64,000 bases of DNA, from the NCBI GenBank assembly GCA_965227335.1, contig CBDDFV010000012.1, positions 682,001 to 746,000 of the forward strand. Direction: 5' to 3'. Source of the DNA: CBDDFV01 sp965227335 (GTDB taxonomy: Bacteria > Planctomycetota > Phycisphaerae > Phycisphaerales > SM1A02). The translations under genes were made by a program, and so were the position numbers. The notes under the pieces are model-generated. The model was given only the letters and a program-made list of their open reading frames with translations, did not search any database and was not told where the DNA came from. Positions within the stretch are counted from its first letter, which is position 1, and every line of letters begins with the position of its first letter. Shown here piece by piece: positions 1-8,155 of this stretch.

Positions 1-1751
1 ACGCGGGGGTTCGAGTAGCCGCGATCGTTGTTGCCGTGTCCGGTGCGGAAGATGTCCAGGAAGGTGGAGGGGTCGCCGTAATCGCCGTACCAGCGGCCGC
101 GGGCGATCATGAACTGGCCGTTCTTGAGATCCTGCCGGAAGAACGTCGCGTCCATGCCCCGCAGTTCGACCTGCACGCCGAGTTCATCACGCCACATGTC
201 GCGGAGTGCGAGCGAGAGCTGCTTGTAGCGCGAGCCGTTGGTCGAGTAGAGCAGGTCGACGATGGGGAAGCGTTCGCCCGCATCGTTCTCGACCAGGCCG
301 TCGCCGTCGCGATCGATCCAGCCCGCGGCGGCGAGTTCGGCTCGCGCGGCGTCGGGGTCGCACCCCAGTCCGGCCGGCGGGTCGTACCCCGGGATCGCGC
401 CTTCGGGCGTGATCGTGGTGGCGACCGGCTCGTGCAGACGCGTCACGGCCCGGGTCAGCAGCTCGCGATCCACCGCCTGCACGAACGCGCGGCGGACGCG
501 GGCGTCCGCGAACGGATTGAAGCCGCCGTCCAGCAGCGTGGGACGACAGTTGAAGCTGTAGAAGTCGGTCCCGAACGTCGGCAACGCATGCAGGTCACGT
601 CGTTCGCCGGGTCCGGGGGGCGGGGCGGCGGCGAGTGCGTCGTCCCAGGAGGCGCCGCCGGCCACCGCCTCGCCAATCTCGGGCCCATATCGCTCCAGGT
701 ACGCCCGCGCCTCGGCGAGCATGTCGGATTCGTAATCGGCGCCGATGTCGGTGAGCCAGTCGACCTGTCCGGTCTCGAACGCCAGCACGGCGGTGCTCGG
801 GTTGGGGATGGCGACGCACTCGATGGTTCGGCAGCGTACTTCGTCGGCGCGGTGGTAGGTCGGGCTGGCTTCGAGGCGCAGGCCCCGCCGATACCGCCAC
901 ATCGTCGGCGTGTACGGTCCGTTGCCGACGAAGTGGGCGGGCTTCGTCCACGCGTGATTCTGACGCAGCCGACCCGTAGCGAGGTCGAGGCTGACCCAGC
1001 GGCGTTCGGCGAACGGCGGCGGGACGATCGTCGCCCAGCCGTCACGCACCATCGCGGCGCGATCCTCGTCCGTCAGCGTCCACCCCTCGACGGTCGGTCG
1101 GTTGACGGGCGAGAGCACGGCGAACGCGAGCAGGTCGAGGAAGTAGGGGACGGGCTGGGCGAGGCGGATCTCAAGCGTGTGGTCGTCGACGGCCCGCACC
1201 CCGACCGTCTCGACAAAGCGGGCTTCGGCGGCCTCGAGCTGCGCGAGCGCGGCGTCGAACGTGCGTGCCTCCGGCGGCAGCGCGGCCCACGCCGCGGACT
1301 GTTCGTTTCGATGGATGAAGAACGCCTCGCCGCCCTCGATCGCGAAGAGGAGTTCCGAGTAGTCCGCCGCCGTATCGGGCATGAGCATCCGCTGGATCGA
1401 CCAGACGAAGTCGTGGGCGGTCACGGGTTGCCCGTCGGACCAGCGGGCGTCGGAGGCGAGGGTGAAGGTCCAGGTGCGCTGATCGTCGGCGAGCCGCCAG
1501 TCGATGGCGACGCCGGGGATGATGGTGAAGTCGTCGGGATTCCAGCGGACGAGTTGTTCGTACAGCGCGTAACCGACGCGGAGATCGTGCATCCAGCTCA
1601 TCCGCTGCGGATCGAGCGTGAAGTTCTCGTTGCGGTTGGCGAAGGTGAATTCGGCGGGGGGCGGCGCGGGATCGAGCCGGCTGAGCGCGACCGCGCCGAC
1701 GGCGAGAAGAGCGATGACGATGAGAATGGCGGCGCCGCCGCGACCTGGCAT
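1..1751 (-). CDS. Oligopeptide ABC transporter substrate-binding protein (partial, C-terminus beyond window)
   Basis: The reverse-strand frame is open from an ATG at 1751 to the window edge (about 583 residues seen). The N-terminus has a short basic stretch then a hydrophobic segment (residues 8-24), so it is exported or membrane-anchored; no lipobox cysteine is visible. The rest matches SBP_bac_5/OppA proteins: an early region on expected substrate trajectory (NENFTLDP), a WSDGQPVTAHDFVWS block, and a later VRRAFVQAVDRELLTRAV block typical of the family. OppA proteins capture peptides outside the membrane for an ABC permease; no permease genes are visible here. The start is supported by a TACACT -10-like box six bases upstream with no Shine-Dalgarno. 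The long opposite-strand frame over this gene is a GC-rich shadow. Confidence 0.85.
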   Translation of the reverse strand, partial: MPGRGGAAILIVIALLAVGAVALSRLDPAPPPAEFTFANRNENFTLDPQRMSWMHDLRVGYALYEQLVRWNPDDFTIIPGVAIDWRLADDQRTWTFTLASDARWSDGQPVTAHDFVWSIQRMLMPDTAADYSELLFAIEGGEAFFIHRNEQSAAWAALPPEARTFDAALAQLEAAEARFVETVGVRAVDDHTLEIRLAQPVPYFLDLLAFAVLSPVNRPTVEGWTLTDEDRAAMVRDGWATIVPPPFAERRWVSLDLATGRLRQNHAWTKPAHFVGNGPYTPTMWRYRRGLRLEASPTYHRADEVRCRTIECVAIPNPSTAVLAFETGQVDWLTDIGADYESDMLAEARAYLERYGPEIGEAVAGGASWDDALAAAPPPGPGERRDLHALPTFGTDFYSFNCRPTLLDGGFNPFADARVRRAFVQAVDRELLTRAVTRLHEPVATTITPEGAIPGYDPPAGLGCDPDAARAELAAAGWIDRDGDGLVENDAGERFPIVDLLYSTNGSRYKQLSLALRDMWRDELGVQVELRGMDATFFRQDLKNGQFMIARGRWYGDYGDPSTFLDIFRTGHGNNDRGYSNPR

Positions 1752-1757
1752 GCGTCA

Positions 1758-1763
1758 AGTGTA
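1758..1763 (-). promoter_or_regulatory. -10 box (TACACT), probable leaderless start of the peptide-binding protein gene
   Basis: Read on the minus strand, TACACT lies six bases before the ATG at 1751, so transcription would begin at or next to the start codon. No Shine-Dalgarno sequence lies between. Promoter strength is unknown because no clear -35 box is visible. Confidence 0.45.
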
Positions 1764-1809
1764 GCCGACCGCGCACGGCGCGACCGGGCGCGGCTCGTCG
1801 TCGTCGGAA

Positions 1810-2880
1810 TCAGCGGGACATGTTGTAGGGGTTGCTCTGCAGGATGCCGCGCCATGCGTTCCAGTGCTGCTGGAACTGGGCCTTGTCGCCCCGTCGCCAG
1901 TAGTCCTCGACCTGCTGCGGGTCGGTGCGGGGTCGGTCGACGGCGTTGATCCGGGCGATGGTGTCGATCCGTTGCAGGAACGACTCGGTGCGACCGAGGA
2001 TGCGACCGTAGACCTCCTTGGCGGTCTCGCTGGACTGGGCCTGGTCCCACTGCGTGAGGGCGAGGTTGTAGAGTTCGCCGAGGGCGGGTCCGAGCGCGGC
2101 GCCGAGGCTTTCCTTCTCGGAGCGGGAGATGTCGCGCAGGTAGCTGTCGTACAGCCGGTAGAGCACGATGTCGAGGTTGTCGACGGTCCGCACCGTGTTC
2201 GCGCTCGCCGCCTGATCGGGACTGAGGCTCTGCAGCCGCTTGACGACGTCGGCCAGGGCGTCGGCGAGGGTGAGGCGGGCCGCCGGCGCGTCCATCGCCG
2301 CCATCGCTTCGAAGAGCCGACGCAGCACCAGCGGATCGGTCTCGCGTCGCGTCGCCTGGGCGAGCCGGGTGACGGCCTGCTCGCGCTGACGTTCGGGCAC
2401 GCTGTTCGCGGCGGTGGTCTCCCGCAGAATCCGGGCGGCGGCCGCCGCGGCGCGCAGCCGGATATGCATGCGCGGGTCGGACGTCAGACGAACGGTTTCA
2501 TCCAGCGCGTCCTTGGAGCCGAGCGTGGCGACGACACGCAGCGCGTTGGTGCTCGCGTGGGCGTCCGCCCCGGTGATGATCTCCATCAGTCCGGCGTCCA
2601 TGAGCGCCTTGGTGAAGGCGAACCGGAACCCGTCGGACACGGCGGGGCGACTCGTCTGGCTCGCGAGCTTCTCTCGCGCAGCTTCACGCTGGGCGATGTC
2701 GTTCGACCCCAGCTGCTGGACATACCAGGTGGCGAACGCGGCGAGTTCCGCCCGCTCCGCGCTGCTGCTCACGGGACCCGACACCAGACCCGCGGAGGGG
2801 TCGGCGGGTTGCGCCTGCGTCATTGTCGGGGCGCCCAGAAGCCCCGCCAGAGCGGCGATCACGATAACGATCCGGGACAT
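1810..2880 (-). CDS. Exported HEAT-like repeat protein of unknown function
   Basis: About 356 residues. I chose the ATG at 2880 over an upstream ATG at 2925 because it opens directly on a signal peptide (MSRIVIVIAALAGLLGAP, cleavage near AQA). The mature part is alpha-helical and Ala/Arg/Leu-rich. It has HEAT-like repeats in the first half (RVVATLGSKDALDETVRL and the following helical pairs about every 35-40 residues) and a charged helical C-terminus. No catalytic motif is seen. It lies upstream of the peptide-binding protein gene in the same direction with a 58-base gap, so co-transcription is possible, though the downstream gene has its own -10 box. HEAT proteins are scaffolds; the partner is unknown. 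Confidence 0.7.
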   Translation of the reverse strand: MSRIVIVIAALAGLLGAPTMTQAQPADPSAGLVSGPVSSSAERAELAAFATWYVQQLGSNDIAQREAAREKLASQTSRPAVSDGFRFAFTKALMDAGLMEIITGADAHASTNALRVVATLGSKDALDETVRLTSDPRMHIRLRAAAAAARILRETTAANSVPERQREQAVTRLAQATRRETDPLVLRRLFEAMAAMDAPAARLTLADALADVVKRLQSLSPDQAASANTVRTVDNLDIVLYRLYDSYLRDISRSEKESLGAALGPALGELYNLALTQWDQAQSSETAKEVYGRILGRTESFLQRIDTIARINAVDRPRTDPQQVEDYWRRGDKAQFQQHWNAWRGILQSNPYNMSR

Positions 2881-3351
2881 GACCTGCGTCACTGGATTCT
2901 TGCGTCCTGTTTGCCTCGGGATCATCGGTGGGCGCCGATCCCGAGAACCAAGCCGTGGGTGTGTTCAATCACAATCTGAGGGAAGCACGGTCCGTCGCCG
3001 GGACCGATCCCAGCCGGAATCAGTCATACGGCGGATCCGTCCGCCTGTCGTCGGGTCAGGTCGTCGGGTCAACCCCGGATTGGCGCGCCGGGCGTTCGGG
3101 GATCCGACTCGCGCGGCGGCGTCGACGGGACGACGACGACGAACTCTGGCAATCCTCGACCGTACCAACGGGTGCAGGCAGTGTCAACGCACCCGGCCCG
3201 GCGTCAGCCGACCCCGGCGGCGTGACCCGTCCGGGCGCCCCCGGATCCGGACGCGACCGCCGTCCCCGACCTCTGGTAGGGTACGCCGCGGTGCGGCCTC
3301 TGGTTGCTCCGAGGCGGTCCGAAGTCGTCTCTGCTGGAAGGGATCTCGCCG
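2881..3351. other. Divergent intergenic region
   Basis: This 471-base gap separates two divergent genes. It holds a consensus-like promoter pointing left (3159-3187), a 13-base unit repeated in tandem at 3047-3072 (gtcgtcgggtcag then a near copy), and a possible -10 (TAGGGT, 3277-3282) for the rightward gene. No ORF with coding character is apparent. Confidence 0.5.
3159..3187 (-). promoter_or_regulatory. Sigma-70-type promoter TTGACA-N17-TACGGT
   Basis: On the minus strand, TTGACA (3182-3187) is followed after exactly 17 bases by TACGGT (3159-3164). This is the best housekeeping promoter match in the window. It points at the HEAT-like gene at 2880 and would give a leader of about 270 bases, which is long for this genome. 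A small unannotated transcript from here is an alternative. Confidence 0.5.
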
Positions 3352-5826
3352 GTGTCGACCGTGTTCTCCACCACTTCGCGCTCCGCTGTCCGACGGGGGT
3401 GTCTCGGCGTGATGCTGCTGGCCCTGCTCGGGCCGATGGCCGCGCTCGATCAGCCCGCGTCCCCGCCGCCCACGGCGGAGCCGTCCGGCGTCGCCGCCCC
3501 TGACGATCCGTTCGACGCATCGCCACGCCTGGCCCGGTCGCTCGCCGGCACCGCTTTGCGGTTGCTGACCACACCGGAGCCTTCGCTCGATGCGATGCAG
3601 GCGTCGCTCCTCATCATGGAGGAGGCGGTCGGGTTCGCCCCCGACGACCCGGAGCTCTGGCGGCTCCTCCTGAACATCGCGGATCACGTCGAAAACGAGC
3701 CGCTCCGGCGGCGGGCGCTCGACACCCTCGTGCGTCTGGAGCCCGACGACACCGTCCTGCGGCTCATGCGGCTTTCGCTCGCCCTCGATCGGTATCAGAC
3801 CGTCGAGGAGCGGATCGCCGCCCTGGAGCGCCTCCTCACTCCCGCGGGCGTCGAGGCCGCGGGTCGCGATCTCGCAAGCCGCATGGCCCTCGACCTCGCG
3901 CTGATCCATCGCCGGCGGGGAGACGCCGAGGGATTCGCCCGAGAACTCGCTCGCGCCGTCGAACTCGATCCCGCCAACCGCACCGCCGCGGCGATCGCGG
4001 CGGGGTTCTTCCGGCTCAACGTCGACGACCCGTACGCCGAGGCGGAGCTGCTCGTCAACCTGCTGATCGCCGCCCCCGACGATCTCGCGACGATGCACGC
4101 GCTGGGGCAGCTCCTGCTCAATCACGGCGCCTACCGCGGGGCGGCGCGGATCTACAGCGCCATCGTTCGCTTCCAGCTGGGACGACGCGAGAAAGTCAGC
4201 CCCAACGTCGCCGTGGACCAGATCATCGCCGCGTGGGGACAGGGCGACACCACCCGCGCCCTCCGGATCTTCGAGGAACGCCGACGCGTCTACGACGAAG
4301 AGTTCCAGCGGTGGTACGCCCGGGAGAATCCCGAGGTCTCGCCCGTGGAGGTCGCCGGGCTGTCCGGTCCGCTGCCCGTCTCGCTGCTCCTCGCCGCCGC
4401 CGTCATCCTCGATCGAACCGACGACCCGCGTGCGCCCGATGCGCTGGCCGCCGTGGTCGGCAACTACGAAGCAATCACGAAGTCGCTCGTCGACAACAAC
4501 ATCACCGACCAGCGTCAGTTGGCGAAGTTCCTGCTCGAGACGGCGTGGGCCGTGGTCTGGCTCGACGGACCGCCGGCCGAGGCGCGGCGCTTCCTCGATA
4601 CCGCGACGCAGATCGAACCGCTGACCGATGTCGCCCGGGATCGTTTCGACGGCTGGCTCCTCCTCCGCGAGGATGAACCCGCCCGGGCCGCGGCGCTGCT
4701 CGAACCGATCGCGTCCGAGGATCTCGCCGCCGGCGCCGGTCTCGCCCTCGCCCGGCTGGAGCTGGGCGAGAAGAAGGTCGCGGCGCGAGCGTTTCTGGAT
4801 GTCTATCGACGCGCCCCCGGGTCGATCCTCGGCGTCTGGTGCGCCGATCACCTGGCCGAGATGATCGGCCGACGGCCCCCCCTCGACGACACCGCCGAGG
4901 CGCTGAACAAGCTCGCCCTCGGTCTGCCCGGCGCGATGGAGCGATACGGTGATGATCCGCGTCTCGCGTTGTCGCTGCGGGTGACGCCCCGCACCCGCTC
5001 GTTCGGGCCGTACGAGCCCGTGATCGTGGATATCCGCCTGACCAACCGATCGCCGTTTCCGCTCGCGATCGATCCGGAAGGTCCGATTCGTCCGCACGCC
5101 CTGATGTTCATCGCGGCCCGCACGCCGCGATCGCTCGAGGATCCGGCCATTCGAGAGATCGTGGTCGATCTCGGGCGGCGGCTTCGCCTGGGGCCCGGCG
5201 AGACGCTGACCGCCGCCGTGGACCTCCGACTGCATGGCGTGGCGGACGCGCTGCGCGAGGATCCGGCGGGCGGCGCGATGGTCGAACTGCGGACCATCAC
5301 CAACTTCCGCATCAACGACCAGGGGGCCCCGATCCCCGGCGGACTCGGCCTCGACGCGGATACGCCGCCGTTCCAGGTGGAAGGGATCCGGATCGATGAC
5401 GCATGGACGGATGACGCAATCACCCGGGTCGCGGCGCCGTCCGGGGCGGACGATCTGGTGGCGATGGCCCTGCTCGGCCATCTCGTGGCCAGGGGCCCGG
5501 GCCCGAACGCCTCCGTCACGGATCTGGCCCGTATCGATCGTGCGCGGCAGGCGTTGCAGATCGGCTGGGGCGAACTCTCGGCCCCCGCCCAGGGCTGGCT
5601 GTTATCCGTCTGGCCGAACTCCCGCGAACTCGCGCCCGTGCTCTCGCTCGCCCGGCGGAGCACGCGTCGGACGGTCCAGCTCGCCTATCTGATGTACAAG
5701 GCGACCGGACCGGACGACCCGCTGATCATCGCCGCGGAGAAGGGCGACGATCCCACGCTGAAAGCGCTGGTCGAACTGGTGAAGCCTCGTCTGCAGGACG
5801 GCGGCCGTCCCGCCGGCGGCGGATGA
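3352..5826 (+). CDS. Large exported TPR-like protein
   Basis: About 824 residues from a GTG at 3352, preceded by GGAAGGG eight bases upstream; an in-frame TTG at 3304 is less likely. The N-terminus is a signal peptide (basic RSAVRRG, then hydrophobic LGVMLLALLGPMAAL). Residues about 50-540 are tandem TPR-like helical pairs with acidic helices (AVGFAPDDPELWRLLLNIAD is one). A beta-sandwich-like part follows (GPYEPVIVDIRLTNRSPFPL), then a helical C-terminal region. No enzyme motif is visible. TPR arrays bind partner proteins, so a periplasmic scaffold is plausible but unproven. The stop at 5826 overlaps an ATG (ATGA) that could start the hpt frame. Confidence 0.75.
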   Translation: MSTVFSTTSRSAVRRGCLGVMLLALLGPMAALDQPASPPPTAEPSGVAAPDDPFDASPRLARSLAGTALRLLTTPEPSLDAMQASLLIMEEAVGFAPDDPELWRLLLNIADHVENEPLRRRALDTLVRLEPDDTVLRLMRLSLALDRYQTVEERIAALERLLTPAGVEAAGRDLASRMALDLALIHRRRGDAEGFARELARAVELDPANRTAAAIAAGFFRLNVDDPYAEAELLVNLLIAAPDDLATMHALGQLLLNHGAYRGAARIYSAIVRFQLGRREKVSPNVAVDQIIAAWGQGDTTRALRIFEERRRVYDEEFQRWYARENPEVSPVEVAGLSGPLPVSLLLAAAVILDRTDDPRAPDALAAVVGNYEAITKSLVDNNITDQRQLAKFLLETAWAVVWLDGPPAEARRFLDTATQIEPLTDVARDRFDGWLLLREDEPARAAALLEPIASEDLAAGAGLALARLELGEKKVAARAFLDVYRRAPGSILGVWCADHLAEMIGRRPPLDDTAEALNKLALGLPGAMERYGDDPRLALSLRVTPRTRSFGPYEPVIVDIRLTNRSPFPLAIDPEGPIRPHALMFIAARTPRSLEDPAIREIVVDLGRRLRLGPGETLTAAVDLRLHGVADALREDPAGGAMVELRTITNFRINDQGAPIPGGLGLDADTPPFQVEGIRIDDAWTDDAITRVAAPSGADDLVAMALLGHLVARGPGPNASVTDLARIDRARQALQIGWGELSAPAQGWLLSVWPNSRELAPVLSLARRSTRRTVQLAYLMYKATGPDDPLIIAAEKGDDPTLKALVELVKPRLQDGGRPAGGG

Positions 5827-5849
5827 CTCCCGTGACGCGACCCGGCGGG

Positions 5850-5855
5850 TACGAT
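5850..5855 (+). promoter_or_regulatory. -10 box (TACGAT) immediately before hpt
   Basis: TACGAT ends six bases before the GTG at 5862. Together with the family length of Hpt, this argues for a leaderless start at that GTG rather than the ATG at 5823. Confidence 0.45.
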
Positions 5856-5861
5856 AGCCCC

Positions 5862-6407
5862 GTGTTCGCCGACGTTGAACGCATCCTGATTCCCCGCGAC
5901 CGCATCGCCGCCCGGGTCGGCGAACTCGGGGCCGAGATCGCCCGTGATCTCGACGCCCTTGACGACGGCGGCGACATCGTCCTCCTGCCGATCCTCACCG
6001 GCAGCGTCATCTTCGTCGCCGACCTCATGCGTCACCTGCCGCAACGCGTGCGGATCTCGGTGGTGACGGTGTCGAGCTACCCCGGGGCGTCGACGTCCAG
6101 CAAGGGCGCCGCGCTCGTCGGCGCGATCCCCGAGGATCTCGCCGGACGGCACGTCCTCATCGTCGACGACATCCTCGACTCCGGCGGCACCATCCGACTG
6201 ATCCGCGACACGGTCATGGCCCGCAACGCCCGCTCCGTCCGCGCGTGCGTCCTGCTCCGCAAGAAGATCGAAGCGGCCATGAGCACGCCGTGCGAGTACG
6301 TCGGCTTCGATATCGAGGACGAATTCGTCGTCGGCTACGGCCTCGACTACGACGACTACTACCGCAACCTGCCCGACGTCGCCGTGCTCCGTCCGGAGGC
6401 GCAATGA
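5862..6407 (+). CDS. hpt: Hypoxanthine phosphoribosyltransferase
   Basis: This enzyme salvages hypoxanthine (and usually guanine) with PRPP to give IMP or GMP in the cytoplasm. The 181-residue protein has the PRPP-binding loop VLIVDDILDSGGT (residues 98-110) and the conserved ILTGSVIFVADL block (44-55). The C-terminal DYDDYYRNLPDVAVL is the classic Hpt ending. I chose the GTG at 5862 because it gives the usual length (about 180) and follows a -10 box by six bases. The in-frame ATG at 5823 would add 13 residues and overlap the previous stop by four bases. The stop overlaps the start of the next gene (ATGA at 6404-6407), so the two are probably translationally coupled. Confidence 0.93.
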   Translation: MFADVERILIPRDRIAARVGELGAEIARDLDALDDGGDIVLLPILTGSVIFVADLMRHLPQRVRISVVTVSSYPGASTSSKGAALVGAIPEDLAGRHVLIVDDILDSGGTIRLIRDTVMARNARSVRACVLLRKKIEAAMSTPCEYVGFDIEDEFVVGYGLDYDDYYRNLPDVAVLRPEAQ

Positions 6408-7039
6408 CCACCCTCCCGCCGCCGCCTGCGACCGACCATCGCCCCCGCCGACCCGCCGACGAGCGGACGCGAAGGCTGATGAACGCGGCGGGCGATGCGG
6501 GCGAACTCGGATTCGAGGCCGCCGCCGCCGCCGCCGTCATCCCCGCGAATCTGCTTCGCGACGATGAAATCGTCATCCTCATGCTCCGCCCGAGCCCGAT
6601 CTACATCGTGCTCTCGTCGCTGGGATGGCTGCTCGGGGTGGCGGCGGTCGCCCTCGCGCTCGCCTGGGTCTCCCAGCGTGTCAACGTCTGGTGGACCGAC
6701 GTCCAGGCCCTCGCCTTCGGCGTCCTCGCCGGCTGCATCCGACTCGCCTGGCAGACCCTCGAATGGTGGAGCCGCCTCTATGTGCTCACCGACCGACGCA
6801 TGATCGTCCGGCGCGGCGTCGTGCGTCCGGCCACGTTCGAAACGCCGCTCCGCGAGATCGATCATGTCTCCGTCTTCGCCCAGATGCGCGAACGGGTCTG
6901 CGGCCTCGGTTCGATCGGTTTCGCCTCCACCCGGAGCGACTACTTCGAAGCCGCCTGGCTCATGCTCCGCCAGCCGTTCGCCGTCCACCGAATCGTGTCC
7001 GAAGCGGTGCAGCGATACGGGCGACCAGGTCCGCGGTGA
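6404..7039 (+). CDS. Membrane protein with bacterial PH domain (YdbS-like)
   Basis: 211 residues. The N-terminal 45 residues are Pro/Arg- then Ala-rich. Two adjacent hydrophobic segments (about 66-84 and 94-112) form a hairpin. After these comes the bPH2-type module with LYVLTDRRMIVRRGVVRP (126-143), a strand pattern seen throughout the YdbS/PF03703 family, and FETPLREIDHV. Members are membrane proteins, some involved in stress or membrane homeostasis; the function here is unknown. The ATG overlaps the hpt stop, indicating coupling, and the gene ends 12 bases before a converging gene. Confidence 0.75.
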   Translation: MTTLPPPPATDHRPRRPADERTRRLMNAAGDAGELGFEAAAAAAVIPANLLRDDEIVILMLRPSPIYIVLSSLGWLLGVAAVALALAWVSQRVNVWWTDVQALAFGVLAGCIRLAWQTLEWWSRLYVLTDRRMIVRRGVVRPATFETPLREIDHVSVFAQMRERVCGLGSIGFASTRSDYFEAAWLMLRQPFAVHRIVSEAVQRYGRPGPR

Positions 7040-7051
7040 CGCAATCGGCGG

Positions 7052-8032
7052 TTATTCGTCCGCGAACCGCACCGCCGCCGCGCCGCGAGCGACTTCCGTC
7101 ACCGACGCCGCGCCGCGCCGGATCATCAACTCCGGTCCCTGTTCGAAACGGATGGCCGGAAAATCGTGAACCGACATCACCGCGTGATGACGCGCCGTGT
7201 GGCCGAGCAGCAGCACGGGTTCGACCGCGTCGCCGTTGACGTCCGGCATGTCGACCACGGTGCGGGGGGCCCGCATCTCGACCGCGGCCCCGAGGCTCAC
7301 CGCCGCCCCCCCCAGCGTCACCACCATCGTGAGCACCATCACCGAGACGCCCAGCGCCCGGAGCCAGGTCGGGTTCGGCATGCGGAACATCAGCACCACC
7401 CACAGCGCGGCGATCGCGATCGCCAGCACGTCGAACCCTGCGATGACGTCCAGCCGATCCAGCCACCCGCCGATCTGCGTCGCGTCCGCCGGCAGCACGG
7501 CCAGCGCGTCGGTGCGCAACGGCGCGCTCGTCCACACGAGCAACGCGATCGCCGTCAGCATGCCGACCGTCGCCCCGATCGCCGACATCACGACCACGAA
7601 GGTCGTCGGCTTCGCCGTGCCCTTCTGCTGCGGACGGGCCGCGCTCAGACCCGCGCCGGGAATCGAAATCATCGCGAACGCGATCATCAGCCACATCGGC
7701 TCCGCCATCGTCGCGCGAACGATCATCAGGGGCGCGGCCATGATCTGGCGGACGCCCGTGGCCAGCGCGGCGGTGGGGGAGGCGGTCAGTTCCGGCGCGC
7801 CGACCAGGGCCGCGAAACCGAGCTGATATCCGATCGTCCCGAGCAGCCACAGCAGCATCAGCCCGCCCAGCGTCGCGATCACGCCGATCGCCAGGTGCAC
7901 CGGCAGTCGGTCCGTTTCTTCAATGCGACGCACCTGGCGCGAGGGTTCGCGCACGAGGACCACTCGGGACTGACTGGCCTTCGACGCTTTCATCGGGGCC
8001 GCGGCGCGGGGTCGGTGGGCGAGATTGGCCAT
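7052..8032 (-). CDS. Multi-pass membrane protein, unknown function
   Basis: 326 residues with about five hydrophobic segments: near 47-75, 112-128, 144-168, 197-216 and 224-245. The N-terminus is basic and the C-terminal 70 residues are soluble. I recognise no family. A TATGAT -10-like box lies at 8070-8075 on the minus strand, which would give a leader of about 30 bases; no clear Shine-Dalgarno is seen. It converges on the PH-domain gene and diverges from the AAA+ gene. Coding character is supported by the consistent hydrophobic pattern and the absence of a better frame. Confidence 0.6.
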   Translation of the reverse strand: MANLAHRPRAAAPMKASKASQSRVVLVREPSRQVRRIEETDRLPVHLAIGVIATLGGLMLLWLLGTIGYQLGFAALVGAPELTASPTAALATGVRQIMAAPLMIVRATMAEPMWLMIAFAMISIPGAGLSAARPQQKGTAKPTTFVVVMSAIGATVGMLTAIALLVWTSAPLRTDALAVLPADATQIGGWLDRLDVIAGFDVLAIAIAALWVVLMFRMPNPTWLRALGVSVMVLTMVVTLGGAAVSLGAAVEMRAPRTVVDMPDVNGDAVEPVLLLGHTARHHAVMSVHDFPAIRFEQGPELMIRRGAASVTEVARGAAAVRFADE

Positions 8033-8155
8033 GAGGAGAACTCAGCGTCCAGGAATCGGGCGTCGCGACATCATAGCCTGCCGTCGACCATTCACCGACG
8101 CCCGGTTGACGAGATCCCGCCGCCCGCGTCACAATCGCAGGGCGAAGGGGCGGCC

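Noticed and set aside
36..1949. 637-residue open frame on the plus strand
   Set aside because: Antisense to the clear SBP_bac_5 protein; Arg/Gly/Val-rich with no motif.
3184..5481. 765-residue open frame on the minus strand
   Set aside because: Antisense to the TPR-rich exported protein, which has a signal peptide and helical repeats.
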